Source of the DNA: Capsicum annuum
Lineage: Eukaryota; Streptophyta; Magnoliopsida; Solanales; Solanaceae
DNA: 64,000 nt
Reading direction: 5' to 3'
Assembly: GCF_002878395.1 (NCBI RefSeq)
Contig: NC_061119.1
Coordinates: 12,331,591-12,395,590 of the forward strand
Within the stretch, counting starts at the first letter, position 1; each line of letters begins with the position of its first letter. The notes below the pieces were generated by a model. It saw only the letters and a list, made by a program, of their open reading frames with translations. It was not told the origin of the DNA and ran no database searches. The translations under genes were made by a program, and so were the position numbers. Of this stretch, positions 48,160-59,300 are shown one piece after another.

Positions 48160-48560
48160 ACATCATTTGAAGCTTCAGGTCCGAAAGAACAACTGTATGC
48201 TCTATTGCAGGTAAGAATGCATCTTCCATATTAAGTTTTTAATGCTAGAAAACTTTGTTGGGATGTAGATTTGGTTATGACATTGCCTTTTCTGGTTAAC
48301 TGTACGAATAGGAAATTCATGGTTTACTCAGGCAAGGTGTTTCTGCTGATAAAATTTTCACTCAACTATCACCATGGGCTTCTGCACTTTTCAAATTTTT
48401 ATCGCATTTTATCAGAAAACAGGTGCAGGTTCTGTATGTGTATCAATTGACTGACTCAAGTCTCATTAGGATAGTGCTTACACCCCTAGACTTGTGATTT
48501 TGTAGCTTCTCTTGCACCCAGAATCAGATGACTCTGCTCAGCTATCGCAGGTAACTACAG
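48160..48560 (+). pseudogene. Unrecognised exon remnants
   Basis: Three exon-like blocks flanked by plausible splice signals read SFEASGPKEQLYALLQ (then GTAAGA), [20 protein letters not shown], and LLLHPESDDSAQLSQ (then GTAACT). They look like pieces of one host protein, but I do not recognise the family. Confidence 0.35.
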
Positions 48561-49128
48561 TTGCTGTTTGGATGGTGTTGCTTGATGATATTTGAGCTAT
48601 CTTTTAGTTGATTGTTTTTAATGCTTCCTTACAGATTGAGATAGAGAAATTATGGCTCATCTTGTGAAATATATATTTTATCTTTTAACCCGACCCGCTT
48701 TTTTGGTGGATATTAGTTGCATGCTTACTTATTTTGTTTGAACTCCCTCGATAAAAATCCTGCCTCCGCCACTGTCTCAACTCACTCTTTCACTATTACT
48801 CATAAATCCACACTTGTCATCTTTTTTTTCTCATGTCTCACAATATACTACAACTCGTCTCTTTTCTTCATATACCACAACAAAGGAAGAACACCACTAT
48901 TTATAGGTGAGGAATTCATCCTTATATTGAATAGGAAGAATATGATGTAGTAAAGTGGGTACATAAATGGTATTTAGGTTGCAAATATTACAAGAGTTAC
49001 ATTAGTAATGAGGTAGACTAATGGTAGAAGTTACAAGAACTAAACGTCACATTCTACCATAAAATAATGAGTGAAATAGAGGGTTAGTGGTTATAAGAGT
49101 TACACAAAGTAAATACACTTTTGCTCTT
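48561..49128. other. No recognisable gene
   Basis: A short CTCCCTCGATAAAAATCCTG plus CCTCCGCCACTG stretch looks like a common plant repeat end; nothing else is seen. Confidence 0.3.
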
Positions 49129-49136
49129 AATAATAT
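49129..49136. repeat. Target-site duplication AATAATAT, left copy
   Basis: Identical to 52,112-52,119. A ninth base does not match. Confidence 0.6.
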
Positions 49137-49570
49137 GGCTAAATAACGTAAACCCCAAGTGTTTCACATATATTTATCATCTCTCCCAACTTTTTAAAAT
49201 GTTACTGAAAATCCCATTTCCGATACATTACTTGATATCGTATGATACATTATTTTAAGATAATTAAGTATCATATTTAATGTTGTTCAATAGTTAACAA
49301 CCGGTAATTAAGCAGAAGATTGTTTGATCAAATCCCTTAAATATAGGAGTTGCCGTTTTGTAGTACATAAATCACGTAACAGATTTTTTTTTTTTTTTTA
49401 ATTGTGAATGCCTATTTGATTTTTTTCAGCTCTTTGCTTCAGAAAACTTACTTTTGACAACTCTTTCATACAATTTAAGAATATTTCAATTCTGTCGAGA
49501 CATTCTGGTATTTGGCAAAATGAAATTATTTATGAAAATTACAAAAGTGATGGAATTTTAGTTAGCGAAA

Positions 49571-49996
49571 GTGTCGTATTTCAGGTTGATTTCTGTTATT
49601 GCATCGGAACTTGACATAGATCAAGTGAAGAAAAATATAGATGTTCGTTATATTGTTGACGAAAATATGGCTTCAATGGTTATTAGAAACGACAATGGTA
49701 TTAAGGTTTACGTTGAGTTAAAAAAAATATTTATAGATTTTGTAATGTATCCGTTATGCATTACGACAAGGGATAAATCGACTGAAGATCGAGAATTTGA
49801 TGTTGAAACTGGTACGATTATGTGTGTCGACGGAATGGAATCAGATGCATCTGCACTTGCCGTTGTTGATTCTAATAATCAATACGCTTTGTATGTATCA
49901 GAAATTGAAACTAGTAAATTCATCACCGATTGTCATTTGGTTGAGATTTTACGGTGTTTGAATGAATCAATTTCAATATTAACAATACCAAAGTAA
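49571..49996 (+). pseudogene. MULE transposase N-terminal region, isolated
   Basis: Open for 141 codons. It resembles the N-terminal segment of Solanaceae MULE proteins (a KVYVELKK block followed by YPLCITTRDKS, then an acidic stretch). No zinc finger, catalytic core or SWIM finger follows. The start may lie slightly upstream, since homology to the repeat copy begins before the ATG. Confidence 0.55.
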
Positions 49997-50197
49997 TGAA
50001 ATTATTGTTGGAGAAAGTATTTCTTTTTTGAGATTGATTTCAAAAAACAATCCCCTTCGATGAAAATTCCAGAAAAATTCTCTCACATCTGTTTTCTTTT
50101 CTAATTTCTTTATTTTGAATATGTTATGAATATCTCCATTTTGTTGAGATTTACAGTGTTTGAAATAAATTTCAATATGAAAAATATAAAAGTAATG

Positions 50198-50440
50198 AAA
50201 TTATTGTTGGAGAAAGTGTTTCGTTTTTGAGTTGATTTCGACAATCGCAATCAAATTTGGTATTGATAATCAAGAAAAAAATCGACGCAAGATACGTTGT
50301 CAAAGAAAATTCATCGTCAATGATGATTCGGAAGATAATGAAGTAAAAGGTTTATGTTGAGTTCAAGAATAATATTTTCGAATTTGTAATGTAGCTCGAA
50401 TGATGGTATATTGGTGTTGTAATATGATATATTACTGCTT
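50198..50440 (+). pseudogene. Second, diverged copy of the MULE N-terminal start
   Basis: Parallels about 49,555-49,750: GAAAGTGT-TTCGTTTTT, a GTTGATTTC start, a CAAAGAAAATTC block and GTTTATGTTGAGTTCAAGAA. It contains frameshifts. This is a local partial duplication about 640 bp downstream of the first. Confidence 0.7.
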
Positions 50441-51016
50441 ATATTTAATGTATCAAGTCACAAAAGATGCATCTATGACTTCTTTTCGAAAGAGAATTGA
50501 TATTTATATTTCAAGATACATAGCATGTTTCACGTATTCTGATTAATTTGTTGCTTTGTTTTTAGTTGGTCTAACGTTGAATATTGTTTAAACAATATTG
50601 TAGTATATTTCATTTGAGATTTGGTACATTTTGATGTATTATAGAATTTAATTTTACGGTATATTTCCTGTACATAAACATGTAATTTATTTGGATTATC
50701 TTGTACAAGCTCAAGCATTAACATGCATTTGATTATTTGTCCTTACAAATTTGATTTAGACATATCAATAAATACACCAAAGCATGTCTACTTAACAATT
50801 TGAGTACTTTTACCCAAAAAATTCTTAATATCAATAGCAAATTTATGATTGCACGAACTACCAAACCTCATAGGATGAGGTGGAACGAATTTGATAACAT
50901 ATTTCATCCCGTGCGTTCAGAAATATTGAACATAATATAACGCAACAGAATAATAAAGACATATTTATTTTATAATATATTTCTTAACATAAATAACATT
51001 ATTATGTTGGATGAAT

Positions 51017-51330
51017 CAGGTGTAAAAGTATCCAAAACACACACAACTTTTACTATGTATTAGAAATAATGAAATATTTTATTAAGTTAGATCTATGTAT
51101 TGGATTCAAAATATTGAATGTATCAGGTGTAAAAGAACCCAAATAACATACAAATTTCAGTATGTATTAGAAAACATGCAACATCTCAGTAAAATTTGAT
51201 ATATGTATCAAATTCAGTATATTTAATGTATCAGGTGAAAAAAACCCAAAAGACAGACAACTTTTACTATGTATCATAACGAATGCAATGTCTCTGTAAC
51301 ATTACAGCTATGTATCGGATGCATCGTTTA
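51017..51330. repeat. Tandem repeat, three ~105-bp units
   Basis: Each unit starts at TCAGGTGTAAAAG or a variant, continues ACAACTTTTACTATGTATYA and ends AATGTATCAG. Internal to the MULE derivative. Confidence 0.8.
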
Positions 51331-52349
51331 TATTATCGTTTGTTACATTTTGTATTATGATACATAATTATAATGTATATGGACCAAATTCATCTATCAA
51401 ATACATAAAAATCATATCTTTGATAGTGGGTCTCTTTCGCAACTTCCTTTCTATTTCTTTTTCTCTTTAAAACAACATTCTTTTTTCTTTTTGAAACAAC
51501 AACAACAGGCTTTTTTTCATTACTTTCAGCAGCATCCCGTAACTTCTTCATCATTGTCAGATCGTTTGCGTCAATGGAAGACCAATTTTAAAACTAATAA
51601 ACTTAAAGAGAAAAAGTCACTATCAAATACGAAAAATCAAATAAACTTATAAACTATCTTCCATTGATAGACTAATAAACTAAAGAAAATCAATGATATG
51701 CATCGCTTACAACTAATGAGAAAAACTAATAAGAAAACTAATGAGAAACTTCCACTATCAAGTACAGAAAATCAAATAAACTAATAAACTATCTTCCATT
51801 GATCAATTTTAAAACTAATAAACTTAAAAATCAAATACGGAATTTTTGGAGTAATTTGCGTCAATGGAAGACCATTACTCCAAATGGAAGACTGTTTTGC
51901 ATTAAACATGGGATTTAGAGTAATCTAAGTTAGTGAAATCGTAATTTAAGGCAAAATTTTAGGAGTTGTTTGTTGTGTATTGAAGTGGATAGTAATGTGT
52001 CAGAAAAATAGCGTGTAAAGTGGTTTAGGAGGGATTTTTGTAATTAGTTTAGTGGGATGAGCTTTTAAGTAATATTAAAACGTTAAGGTGTTATTTTAGG
52101 TAATTTTATCCAATAATATTTCACCAATGTGCATTGTAGAACTGCATTGTAGAAGTGCACTTAGTTAATTTGATATAATGCACTTTAATATAATTAAAAT
52201 ATTAAAATGCACTAATATTTTTCCACTCATTTTAACATTCAAATAAGAGAGTTCACCAATTTAATTTAAGGAAGACTATTGTGCATAATGAAAGTGTGCT
52301 TTGCATTAAATCTCCACTTAGTAAAACATTAACCTTTACTCCAGAGTCA

Positions 52350-52354
52350 ATAAT
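52350..52354. repeat. Target-site duplication ATAAT, left copy
   Basis: ATAAT here and at 59,671-59,675. Confidence 0.85.
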
Positions 52355-53316
52355 TGTAATACCCCGTACTTTTCCTAACTTGAAAAGTTTCCCAAGAATA
52401 TTAGAAGCTTTCTTTGAAAGATGAATTCACTTTTGTACACGTGGAATTTTCAAGATTTTCACTTTGATCATGTGGGAAATTCAATAAGCTTTCCATCGAT
52501 ATAAGATTCACTTAAATCCGATCATCGGGTAAGAAATTATGCCTATTTCAAGTTTCCATCGTAAAACAGTGCCATATTGGTCAGTGGCGCATTGCGTCAC
52601 AAGCTAAAATGACAATTGTCCTTTTCCAGTGTCTCAGCTTGATTTTTCCCGTGTCGCGCCAAAGTTCCAGGTCAGGAAGGAAGGGGCAACGCGATGGGTC
52701 TGCGTCGCGCCATCCCTCAATTTTCCAATTGTCAAATTCCAGTGACACGACATGATAGCGCCGCGTCGCGCCATGGGCCCAGTTTGGAAAATTTTTACTG
52801 AAATTACAAGATGCGTTCAAGGTCCTACCCCTATTTAAACCTAATAACACGTGATTTGGCCATTCTTCACCCAAAATATACTAGTTTCTCTGAAGTTTCT
52901 CTCAAGAACAAGCTAGGGTTTCTATTGGGGATTCAAATTCAAGAAGGTTTCACCGTCAATCTTCACGAAATCACGAATTAAGGTATGCGTAGTGTTCATT
53001 CATGGACTTCTTTCGTCCATGAAGCCCGAGAATCTCTTTTCTAAGTTTAAGTTTATGGATTTCTTTATGAATTTTATGTTGGGTTTGTTTTGTTTATGTT
53101 GAGAATGATCAATTGAATTCAAATCCATGTTGGGTGATCTATTTTATATGGAATTGATTTGTATAGATGTATATTCATGTAAACCTATAAATAAACCCTA
53201 GGATGAAGAAATTAGAGATGAATCATGATGATTAATTGTTGTATAATTGTTGTCTACATGTGATATGCCTACCATGTGTATGATTAAATTCCTAGATGAA
53301 GGAACAATGCCAAACT

Positions 53317-53321
53317 AGTAT
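53317..53321. repeat. Target-site duplication AGTAT, left copy
   Basis: AGTAT here and at 57,798-57,802, outside the paired LTRs. Confidence 0.92.
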
Positions 53322-54074
53322 TGATACAAGAAAAACAACGGAAGCACGAAAACAAATACCAAAATCAGTCCACTAGCCAAGAAACCGAGGACCTCTTTTG
53401 GTGACCCCTCTCGGATTCGCTACCAACAAGAAGAATACAAGGCGCAAGGGTGTAATAACACCAAAACAGTAGCAACACAACAAGAACAATATGAACAATA
53501 GACAAATTTCGGATTCCACATTAACAACACAAACACACGATTACAACATCAACACTACTACGCGATTACAAAGAAAAAAAGGATAGATAGTTAGACAAAT
53601 TGAAGGTATAATATTAACAACCCAAAAGACTATTCCAATCTTGGACCTTTTACATCATACACATCAAATAACTAAATATTACAGTGGCACAAGAGTGACC
53701 CCAATCTCCCAAGCATCCAACATTTCCAAGTTTGAATCTAACACTAGCGATTTCACACTCAAGTTGATTTCCCTAGTTACAATTTCAGGTTGGTGGTCTT
53801 CTCTCCTTAGAGAGGAAACGTTTCAAGTGTTATAAACTCATAATATTCATAAAAAAATCTCCCTAATGAAACCCTACATTATTCTATTTATAGTGTATTA
53901 CAAATAATAGGTAAAATGACCAAAAGGCCCCTTAGTGAAGGGGCACCCCTCTAGTATATGTAGTGAACTATTTTGGTGTCCATTTAGGTGCTCCTTTGCA
54001 ATTCATTGCAAACACCAAGCCTCGGGTCTAACGTACGCCCTCATAAGTCCATCTACGTGATCGTACTCGTATCA
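53322..54074 (-). repeat. 3' LTR of the non-autonomous retrotransposon
   Basis: 753 bp. A TATA-like CTATAAATAGA lies on the minus strand near 53,883. It differs from the other LTR at roughly 45-55 positions by eye (about 6-7%) and lacks a 31-bp local duplication found there. Confidence 0.92.
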
Positions 54075-54087
54075 TCCTCCCCTTCTT
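54075..54087 (-). promoter_or_regulatory. Polypurine tract
   Basis: AAGAAGGGGAGGA on the minus strand directly before the 3' LTR; it primes plus-strand synthesis. Confidence 0.85.
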
Positions 54088-54229
54088 GAAAAGGATTCGA
54101 CCTCGAATCCGTACCTTGCAAAATCAAAGAGGAAACAAACAAGTACACATCCTCATGGCATGAGGGTTAGGGTTAGAAAAATAAACAATTAGCACTATCA
54201 TGCCACGGTGGTACACACTTGAAGTACAA

Positions 54230-55570
54230 CTAAGGATACTTTGTGTTAATTATGAAAAGCTTTTGTACAACATCACAAACGAAAGGGCTCGGATGAACAT
54301 CAAGAATTAAGGGACAAAAATTGAGACTACGCCTCTCATACGATGTATATCCAACAACATCATGAATATCATCAAATGCATATAGGTAGTGAAGAAAGGA
54401 ACCAAAGACACAATTCTCATCTAAGATGTATTCACAAGTAAGAACACACAACGAGAGAAAGGGACATTGTAAGCACGTAGAACCTCTCTTCTTCCAACTA
54501 CTTACCGAGGGAAGGCATTCCATCAAGGGAGTCTTACCAATAGGGAGAATAGGGAAACTACCATGCAAAAATCCAATCCAAGGCAAGTAGTTTGCCCAAG
54601 AACTCGGCTTCCCTCTACAAATGATGTGAAACACGCTCCCAAAAGTCCCACAAGATACTTCAACTTGTCCAACCCCATGAAGGTGACAAGAAGTATTTAA
54701 CATCCTTGGACCCTTCCACAAACAAGAATACAACTTGGCATCCTCAAGTTGTGGTTCATATAACTTAAATACAAGTGTGTCAAACATGGATGCACGGATA
54801 TGAGCAATACCCCAAAGAGACAATGACACATTTTCCCTACGGTCCTTGAGTAGACACAAACCATTAACATCAAAGGGATCATAATTAAAGTCGCCATATT
54901 TGTCAAGCATGGGTTGGGTGTCATGCAAAGGAGTACAAGCAAAATTATTTTTCAAAGATATGTCAAGCACATGATTAACCCTATGAGCCAAGCAAACATT
55001 AGAATCTTTACAACAACATAAGCTCACAGGTTCACTCCTTTGTCCTTGACCAACATCTTTAAATTCTTCACTCACTTGAGATTCATTAATCACATTACAC
55101 ATATTCTCAAGTGGTGGGCAATTTTTACACACAAGTTGATCAACACAATTTTCACATGACGATGTACTTTTATTCAACACAATAGCTTTAACACTAGGTG
55201 GACACAAATCGATCATACTAGAAGAGTCGATTCGGTCATCTATAGGATCAACTAGTGTATCCACTCGCACAACATGTACATCATCCACAAGTGGTAAGGA
55301 ATCAATATACTCATATGTAGGTAAGCTACTACTCACACTCAACGATTTATTAGTCATATGTTCATCAGTCACATGTACCAAAGTATAAGTGTTAGCTATT
55401 TTTCCTTGACGTTCATGAGTATGTTCATCTTTACCTCGGTGTGAAAGTCCTTCACAAGTTTGGGCAGCAACTTCCTTCAGGAAGCTCTCACCGCAAGGTG
55501 TTTGGACCTTAGGTTTTGGAATTGTTGAGATAAGTGTGGATACCAATTGGCGTAGCCTTTCAACGTGCAT
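54230..55570 (-). CDS. Uncharacterised 446-codon frame of the non-autonomous retrotransposon
   Basis: Unbroken from 55,570 to 54,230. The N-terminal part reads RLRQLVSTLISTIPKPKVQT and a basic/acidic linker; the middle is Cys-rich (CENCVDQLVCKNCPPLEN, CCCKDSNVC) but without a CCHC knuckle; the C-terminal half is Trp/Cys/Leu-rich with no retroviral-type motifs. I know no function. The natural start is probably an ATG at 55,654-55,656 in another frame (MATTNLDASFD, then KGYVERL), with the two frames separated by a 23-bp duplication at 55,552-55,574. A Gag-like role is possible but only a guess. Confidence 0.6.
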   Translation of the reverse strand: MHVERLRQLVSTLISTIPKPKVQTPCGESFLKEVAAQTCEGLSHRGKDEHTHERQGKIANTYTLVHVTDEHMTNKSLSVSSSLPTYEYIDSLPLVDDVHVVRVDTLVDPIDDRIDSSSMIDLCPPSVKAIVLNKSTSSCENCVDQLVCKNCPPLENMCNVINESQVSEEFKDVGQGQRSEPVSLCCCKDSNVCLAHRVNHVLDISLKNNFACTPLHDTQPMLDKYGDFNYDPFDVNGLCLLKDRRENVSLSLWGIAHIRASMFDTLVFKLYEPQLEDAKLYSCLWKGPRMLNTSCHLHGVGQVEVSCGTFGSVFHIICRGKPSSWANYLPWIGFLHGSFPILPIGKTPLMECLPSVSSWKKRGSTCLQCPFLSLCVLTCEYILDENCVFGSFLHYLYAFDDIHDVVGYTSYERRSLNFCPLILDVHPSPFVCDVVQKLFIINTKYP

Positions 55571-55589
55571 GAAAGTAGCCTTTCAACGT
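55552..55589. repeat. 23-bp frame-breaking duplication
   Basis: GTAGCCTTTCAACGT occurs at 55,552-55,566 and again at 55,575-55,589; the offset of 23 bp is not a multiple of three and shifts the frame of the long open frame. Confidence 0.85.
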
Positions 55590-55656
55590 ACCCTTTCATG
55601 TCTTCAATATTGTCAGTGATGCGGTCAAACGAGGCATCGAGATTGGTGGTAGCCAT

Positions 55657-57013
55657 GGTACCTAAAAGAAAAGACAACAACGAACAACAAAACAACAAAC
55701 TTGTTAGCTCAAAAATGCCTCACCATACTCTCACTCTCGATTTTTACCTCACACTTGGTTTCACAAGTATTGAAAGTCGTCTTGTACTTCGCAAGTGATT
55801 GAAGGCCGAGTCTACTCTTGCCCGGAATAGATTTTTGTTTGAGTTGACTCAAAGAAAATTTGTTTACGGACTTGAACCAAAAAGATACAACGAATTCACA
55901 AAAGATAAAATACACAACAAACGTAGACACGAACAAACGGACTCTACAACTAACTTACAATATAGTAGGAGATTACTAGTTTGTTAATTAGTGTTCGAAC
56001 CAACAAATGGAACTAGGAAACAATAAAATGAAACTAAGAAATCTGAAATTTGAGCTTAAAAATTGTCGGTGAACAGTAAAAACGTGATGTGAAAGCCACG
56101 TATTGGTTGCGGTTGTTATCAAATTTTATTTTCTAATTCAAGTCATGGTCCAATTGTAATTTGGAATTGGTGAGAATTGGTTAAGGAGAGAAAACAGGTC
56201 TTGAAATCCTCTTTCAAATTCAAAAAGCAAGACTTGACTTGCAACTACAAGTCTTGAAACTCTTTTCAATTTTCAAACAAAAGTCTTGACTTGGCTAATA
56301 CTATTCCCACAAAACAAGGTCCTTAAATCATGAAAGGTTGTTGGAAGTGGTTGTAAAGTCTTTGTTTTGTGTAGGAAAAGTCTTGAAAGACCTTAAAACT
56401 TGGAAGATTGTTGAAGAAGGCTTACGGGTGGTTGAAAAAAGTCTTCAAGACTAACAACAATACCACTCTTTCTTCTGGGTTTTAAGATCAAACAACACAT
56501 TTTCTTCAACAAGTTATGAAGGTGGTGAAGAACACCAAGAACACAACACTTGGAATTCTAAGGTTCATGTTGGGTTCTCCATCATCAACAACACATGTTC
56601 AACCTCAAATTTCTAATAACAAAAAACAACAACGCAACGTCCAACTCCAAATCCACAATACAACACATGGCCAAGCTTGAACAACAACAATATCACACGT
56701 CCACAACAATGTTCACAACAACAACTTTCAACAAGTTTAAGCTCAAGTTTAGATCTAGACTCAAAGTGTTAATGAACAAGAAAACTAACACTAGAAATGA
56801 CAAAACAAACAAGAACACTACTAGATCTAGACATACAACAAACAAATCTCGGCCAAGACAACAAGAACACAATTTTCGGACAAGAAACAAAAATGGACAG
56901 ATTTCAACTTTTCTGAATTTTTTTTTTTAGTTTTTAGTTTTTTTTTAATTTCCTAAGTAACAAACCCAAGATTTACTTCGTAGGAACGAAATCAAACTCG
57001 GCTTTGATACCAA
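55657..57013 (-). other. 5' leader of the non-autonomous retrotransposon
   Basis: Lies between the 5' LTR and the likely start of the open frame. It is repetitive, with many CAAGTCTTGA/GTCTTGAAA and ACAACAA motifs. No coding region is supported. Confidence 0.5.
57000..57012 (-). promoter_or_regulatory. Primer-binding site, initiator tRNA-Met type
   Basis: TGGTATCAAAGCC on the minus strand, one base inside the 5' LTR, complementary to the 3' end of plant initiator tRNA-Met except for one base of the usual TGGTATCAGAGC. Confidence 0.85.
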
Positions 57014-57797
57014 TGATACAAGAAAGACAACGGAAGTAAGAAAACAAACACCAAAATTTGTCCACTAGCCAAGAAACCGAGGACCTCTTTTGGTGACCCC
57101 TCTCGGATTCGGTACCAACAAGAGGAATACAAGGCGCAACGGCGTACTAACACCAAAACAGTAGCAACAAAACAAGAACAAGATGAAAAATAGACTAATT
57201 TTGGATTCCTCATTAACAACACAAACACACGGTTACAACATCAACACTACTGCACGATTACAAAGAAACAAAAGGATAGATAGTTAGACAAATTGAAGGT
57301 ATAATATTAACAACCCAAAAGCCTATTCCACTATTGGACCTTTAATATCACACACATCAAATACCTAACTCTTACGTTGGCACAAGAGTGACCCCGATCT
57401 CCCAAGCATCCAACGTTTCTAAGCTTGAATCCAACACGAGCGATTCCACACTCAAGTTGATTTCCCTAGTTACAATTTTAGGTTGGTGGTCTTCTCGTCT
57501 TAGAGAGAAAATATTTCAAGCGTTATAAACTCATAATATTCATAAAAAATCTCCCTAATGAAACCCTACATTATTTTCTTTATAGTGTATTACAAATAAT
57601 AGGTAAAATGACCAAAAGGCTCCTTAGTGAAAGGGCACCCCTCTAGTATATGTAGTGGACTGATTTGGCCTATTTAATGTATGTAGTGGACTGTTTTGGT
57701 GTCCATTTAGGTGCTCCTTTGTAATTCATTGCACACACCAAGCCTCGGGTCTAACATATGCCCTCATAAGTCCATCTACGTGATCATACTCGTATCA
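57014..57797 (-). repeat. 5' LTR of the non-autonomous retrotransposon
   Basis: 784 bp, starting and ending like the other LTR. It contains a local duplication around TATGTAGTGGACTG (57,650-57,700) that makes it longer. Confidence 0.92.
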
Positions 57798-57802
57798 AGT
57801 AT
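57798..57802. repeat. Target-site duplication AGTAT, right copy
   Basis: Pairs with 53,317-53,321; followed by the continuation of the solo LTR. Confidence 0.92.
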
Positions 57803-58019
57803 GATATCATAAAATGTACAAGCGTATACATATCACATGTTTGATAAAGTACTTCAATATATGAATTATGAATTGTGTTGTTGGTTATGTGTTCATGTAA
57901 ATCATGCTATGTCAGTTTCTTTCTCATCAATTCTTGGGGGTACTTGTACCCGAACATTTAGCTGTATGCCTAGAGCCATGTTTTCACGATCTCCTCAGTC
58001 AAGCTATGATCCATAGAAC

Positions 58020-59300
58020 TCTGTCGGTCATGTGACTCAGAAAATCTCAGAAATCTCAGAAATTTCAATAGCTTAGTAATCTCAGTAACCTTAGTATTCC
58101 TAGTCAATCTCAGTAATTTCAGTATTCTCAGTCAGTCCTCAGAACTCAGTACATTCCGTCAGTCAATGAAACTCAGTAAATTTAGTTTAGCTCCACTAGA
58201 CAATACCACTAGTATCAATTCAGTTTAGTTAATCAACTCAATTTAGTTAATCAGTTCAGTGTCTTTCAGGTGGGAGTAGGATTCAGCACCGAGCGAGCCT
58301 AGGGATGGGGACTCACCCACTAGATAGGACTGAGATCCCTAGAAGCAATCCCTAAGTTCCAGAACTACGTAGCCAGCGTAGGTACGAGATGTCACCCGTT
58401 AGATAGGACTAACATACTTAGGGATCACTCGTTAGCTCATTTAAATGTATAGGACTGATCCCAGGGGTCACCTGCTAAATTAGGAATGACTCCACAATAG
58501 TTGTCTTTACCAGTGGCGTGGTACTGACACCCTTCCAGTTGGGGTTACAGGTTGGACCCTAGTTAGCTTAGTATGGGGCATGTCGGTTAGATGAATACAT
58601 CCCACAGTTTCAGTTACAGAATCGGGACTGTCAGATACAGTCAATTCAGCTCAGTAGTATAGATTTAGGACTGTCAGATACAGTCAATCCATATCATTAT
58701 AAATAGACCCCGGGATCACCCACCAGACAGGACTGATCTCAAATATGGTCAATCAATATCAATATCATCAGATGTAGAGATCACGCACTAGATAGGACTG
58801 ATCTCAGATTCAGTTACTCAAATACAGTACGGAACTCAGCTAGTTCCATCAGGTTAGGACTGCTAGATATAATCACTCATGTTACCAGTTATATCAGTTA
58901 TCAGAACTTATGTTATTAGCATTCAGCTTCAGGACTATCATATACAGTCAACCAGACCAGTTCTTCATTATCAGAACTGTCAGACACAATTATCTATGTA
59001 TCAATAACATAGTATCAGTCCCTTAGTATTCAGTAATGCAGTAGCAGTTTCTCACTCATCAGTAACTCAGATGTCAATGTCAGTAGACTCAATAGTCAGA
59101 ACTCAGTATCCAGTCCTATCATGATCTCAATTACTGTTACGTATGCTTGCATGTATTCTCACTTGCATATAAACCTATTGCATTCAGTCTACCTTACTTG
59201 CATACCAGTACATTCAAAGTACTGACACATTTACGTTATGGTGTCTTAGACTATAGGTTTAGAAGCACGAGCTCCAGAAAATCAGTAGCATCCCAGTTCA
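58020..59300. repeat. CAGT-rich degenerate repeat tract
   Basis: Dense short motifs such as TCAGTAATCTCAGT, AGGACTGTCAGATACAGTCA and GATCACCCACTAGATAGGACTG recur in imperfect tandem. It belongs to the family-A LTR; the element at 41,798 has similar CTGAAATCTG repeats. Confidence 0.7.

Larger units (their letters stand above)
49137..52111. mobile_element. MULE derivative (non-autonomous)
   Basis: Left end GGCTAAATAACGTAAACCCC and right end (reverse complement) GGATAAAATTACCTAAAATA are similar, with an 8-9-bp direct duplication outside, as for Mutator-like elements. The interior has a MULE transposase N-terminal region, a diverged second copy of its start, and tandem repeats, but no transposase core. 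Confidence 0.6.
53322..57797 (-). mobile_element. Non-autonomous LTR retrotransposon (LARD-like), complete
   Basis: Two direct LTRs with TGATAC...GTATCA ends, a 5-bp target duplication, a primer-binding site next to the 5' LTR and a polypurine tract next to the 3' LTR, all in minus orientation. The interior (about 2.9 kb) lacks protease, reverse transcriptase, RNase H and integrase and holds one long open frame of unknown function. Movement would need enzymes from another element. It sits inside family-A solo LTR DNA. Confidence 0.92.

Noticed and set aside
56595..56930. 111-codon Asn/Thr-rich open frame in the retrotransposon leader
   Set aside because: Made of ACAACAA-type low-complexity sequence on the strand opposite to the element.
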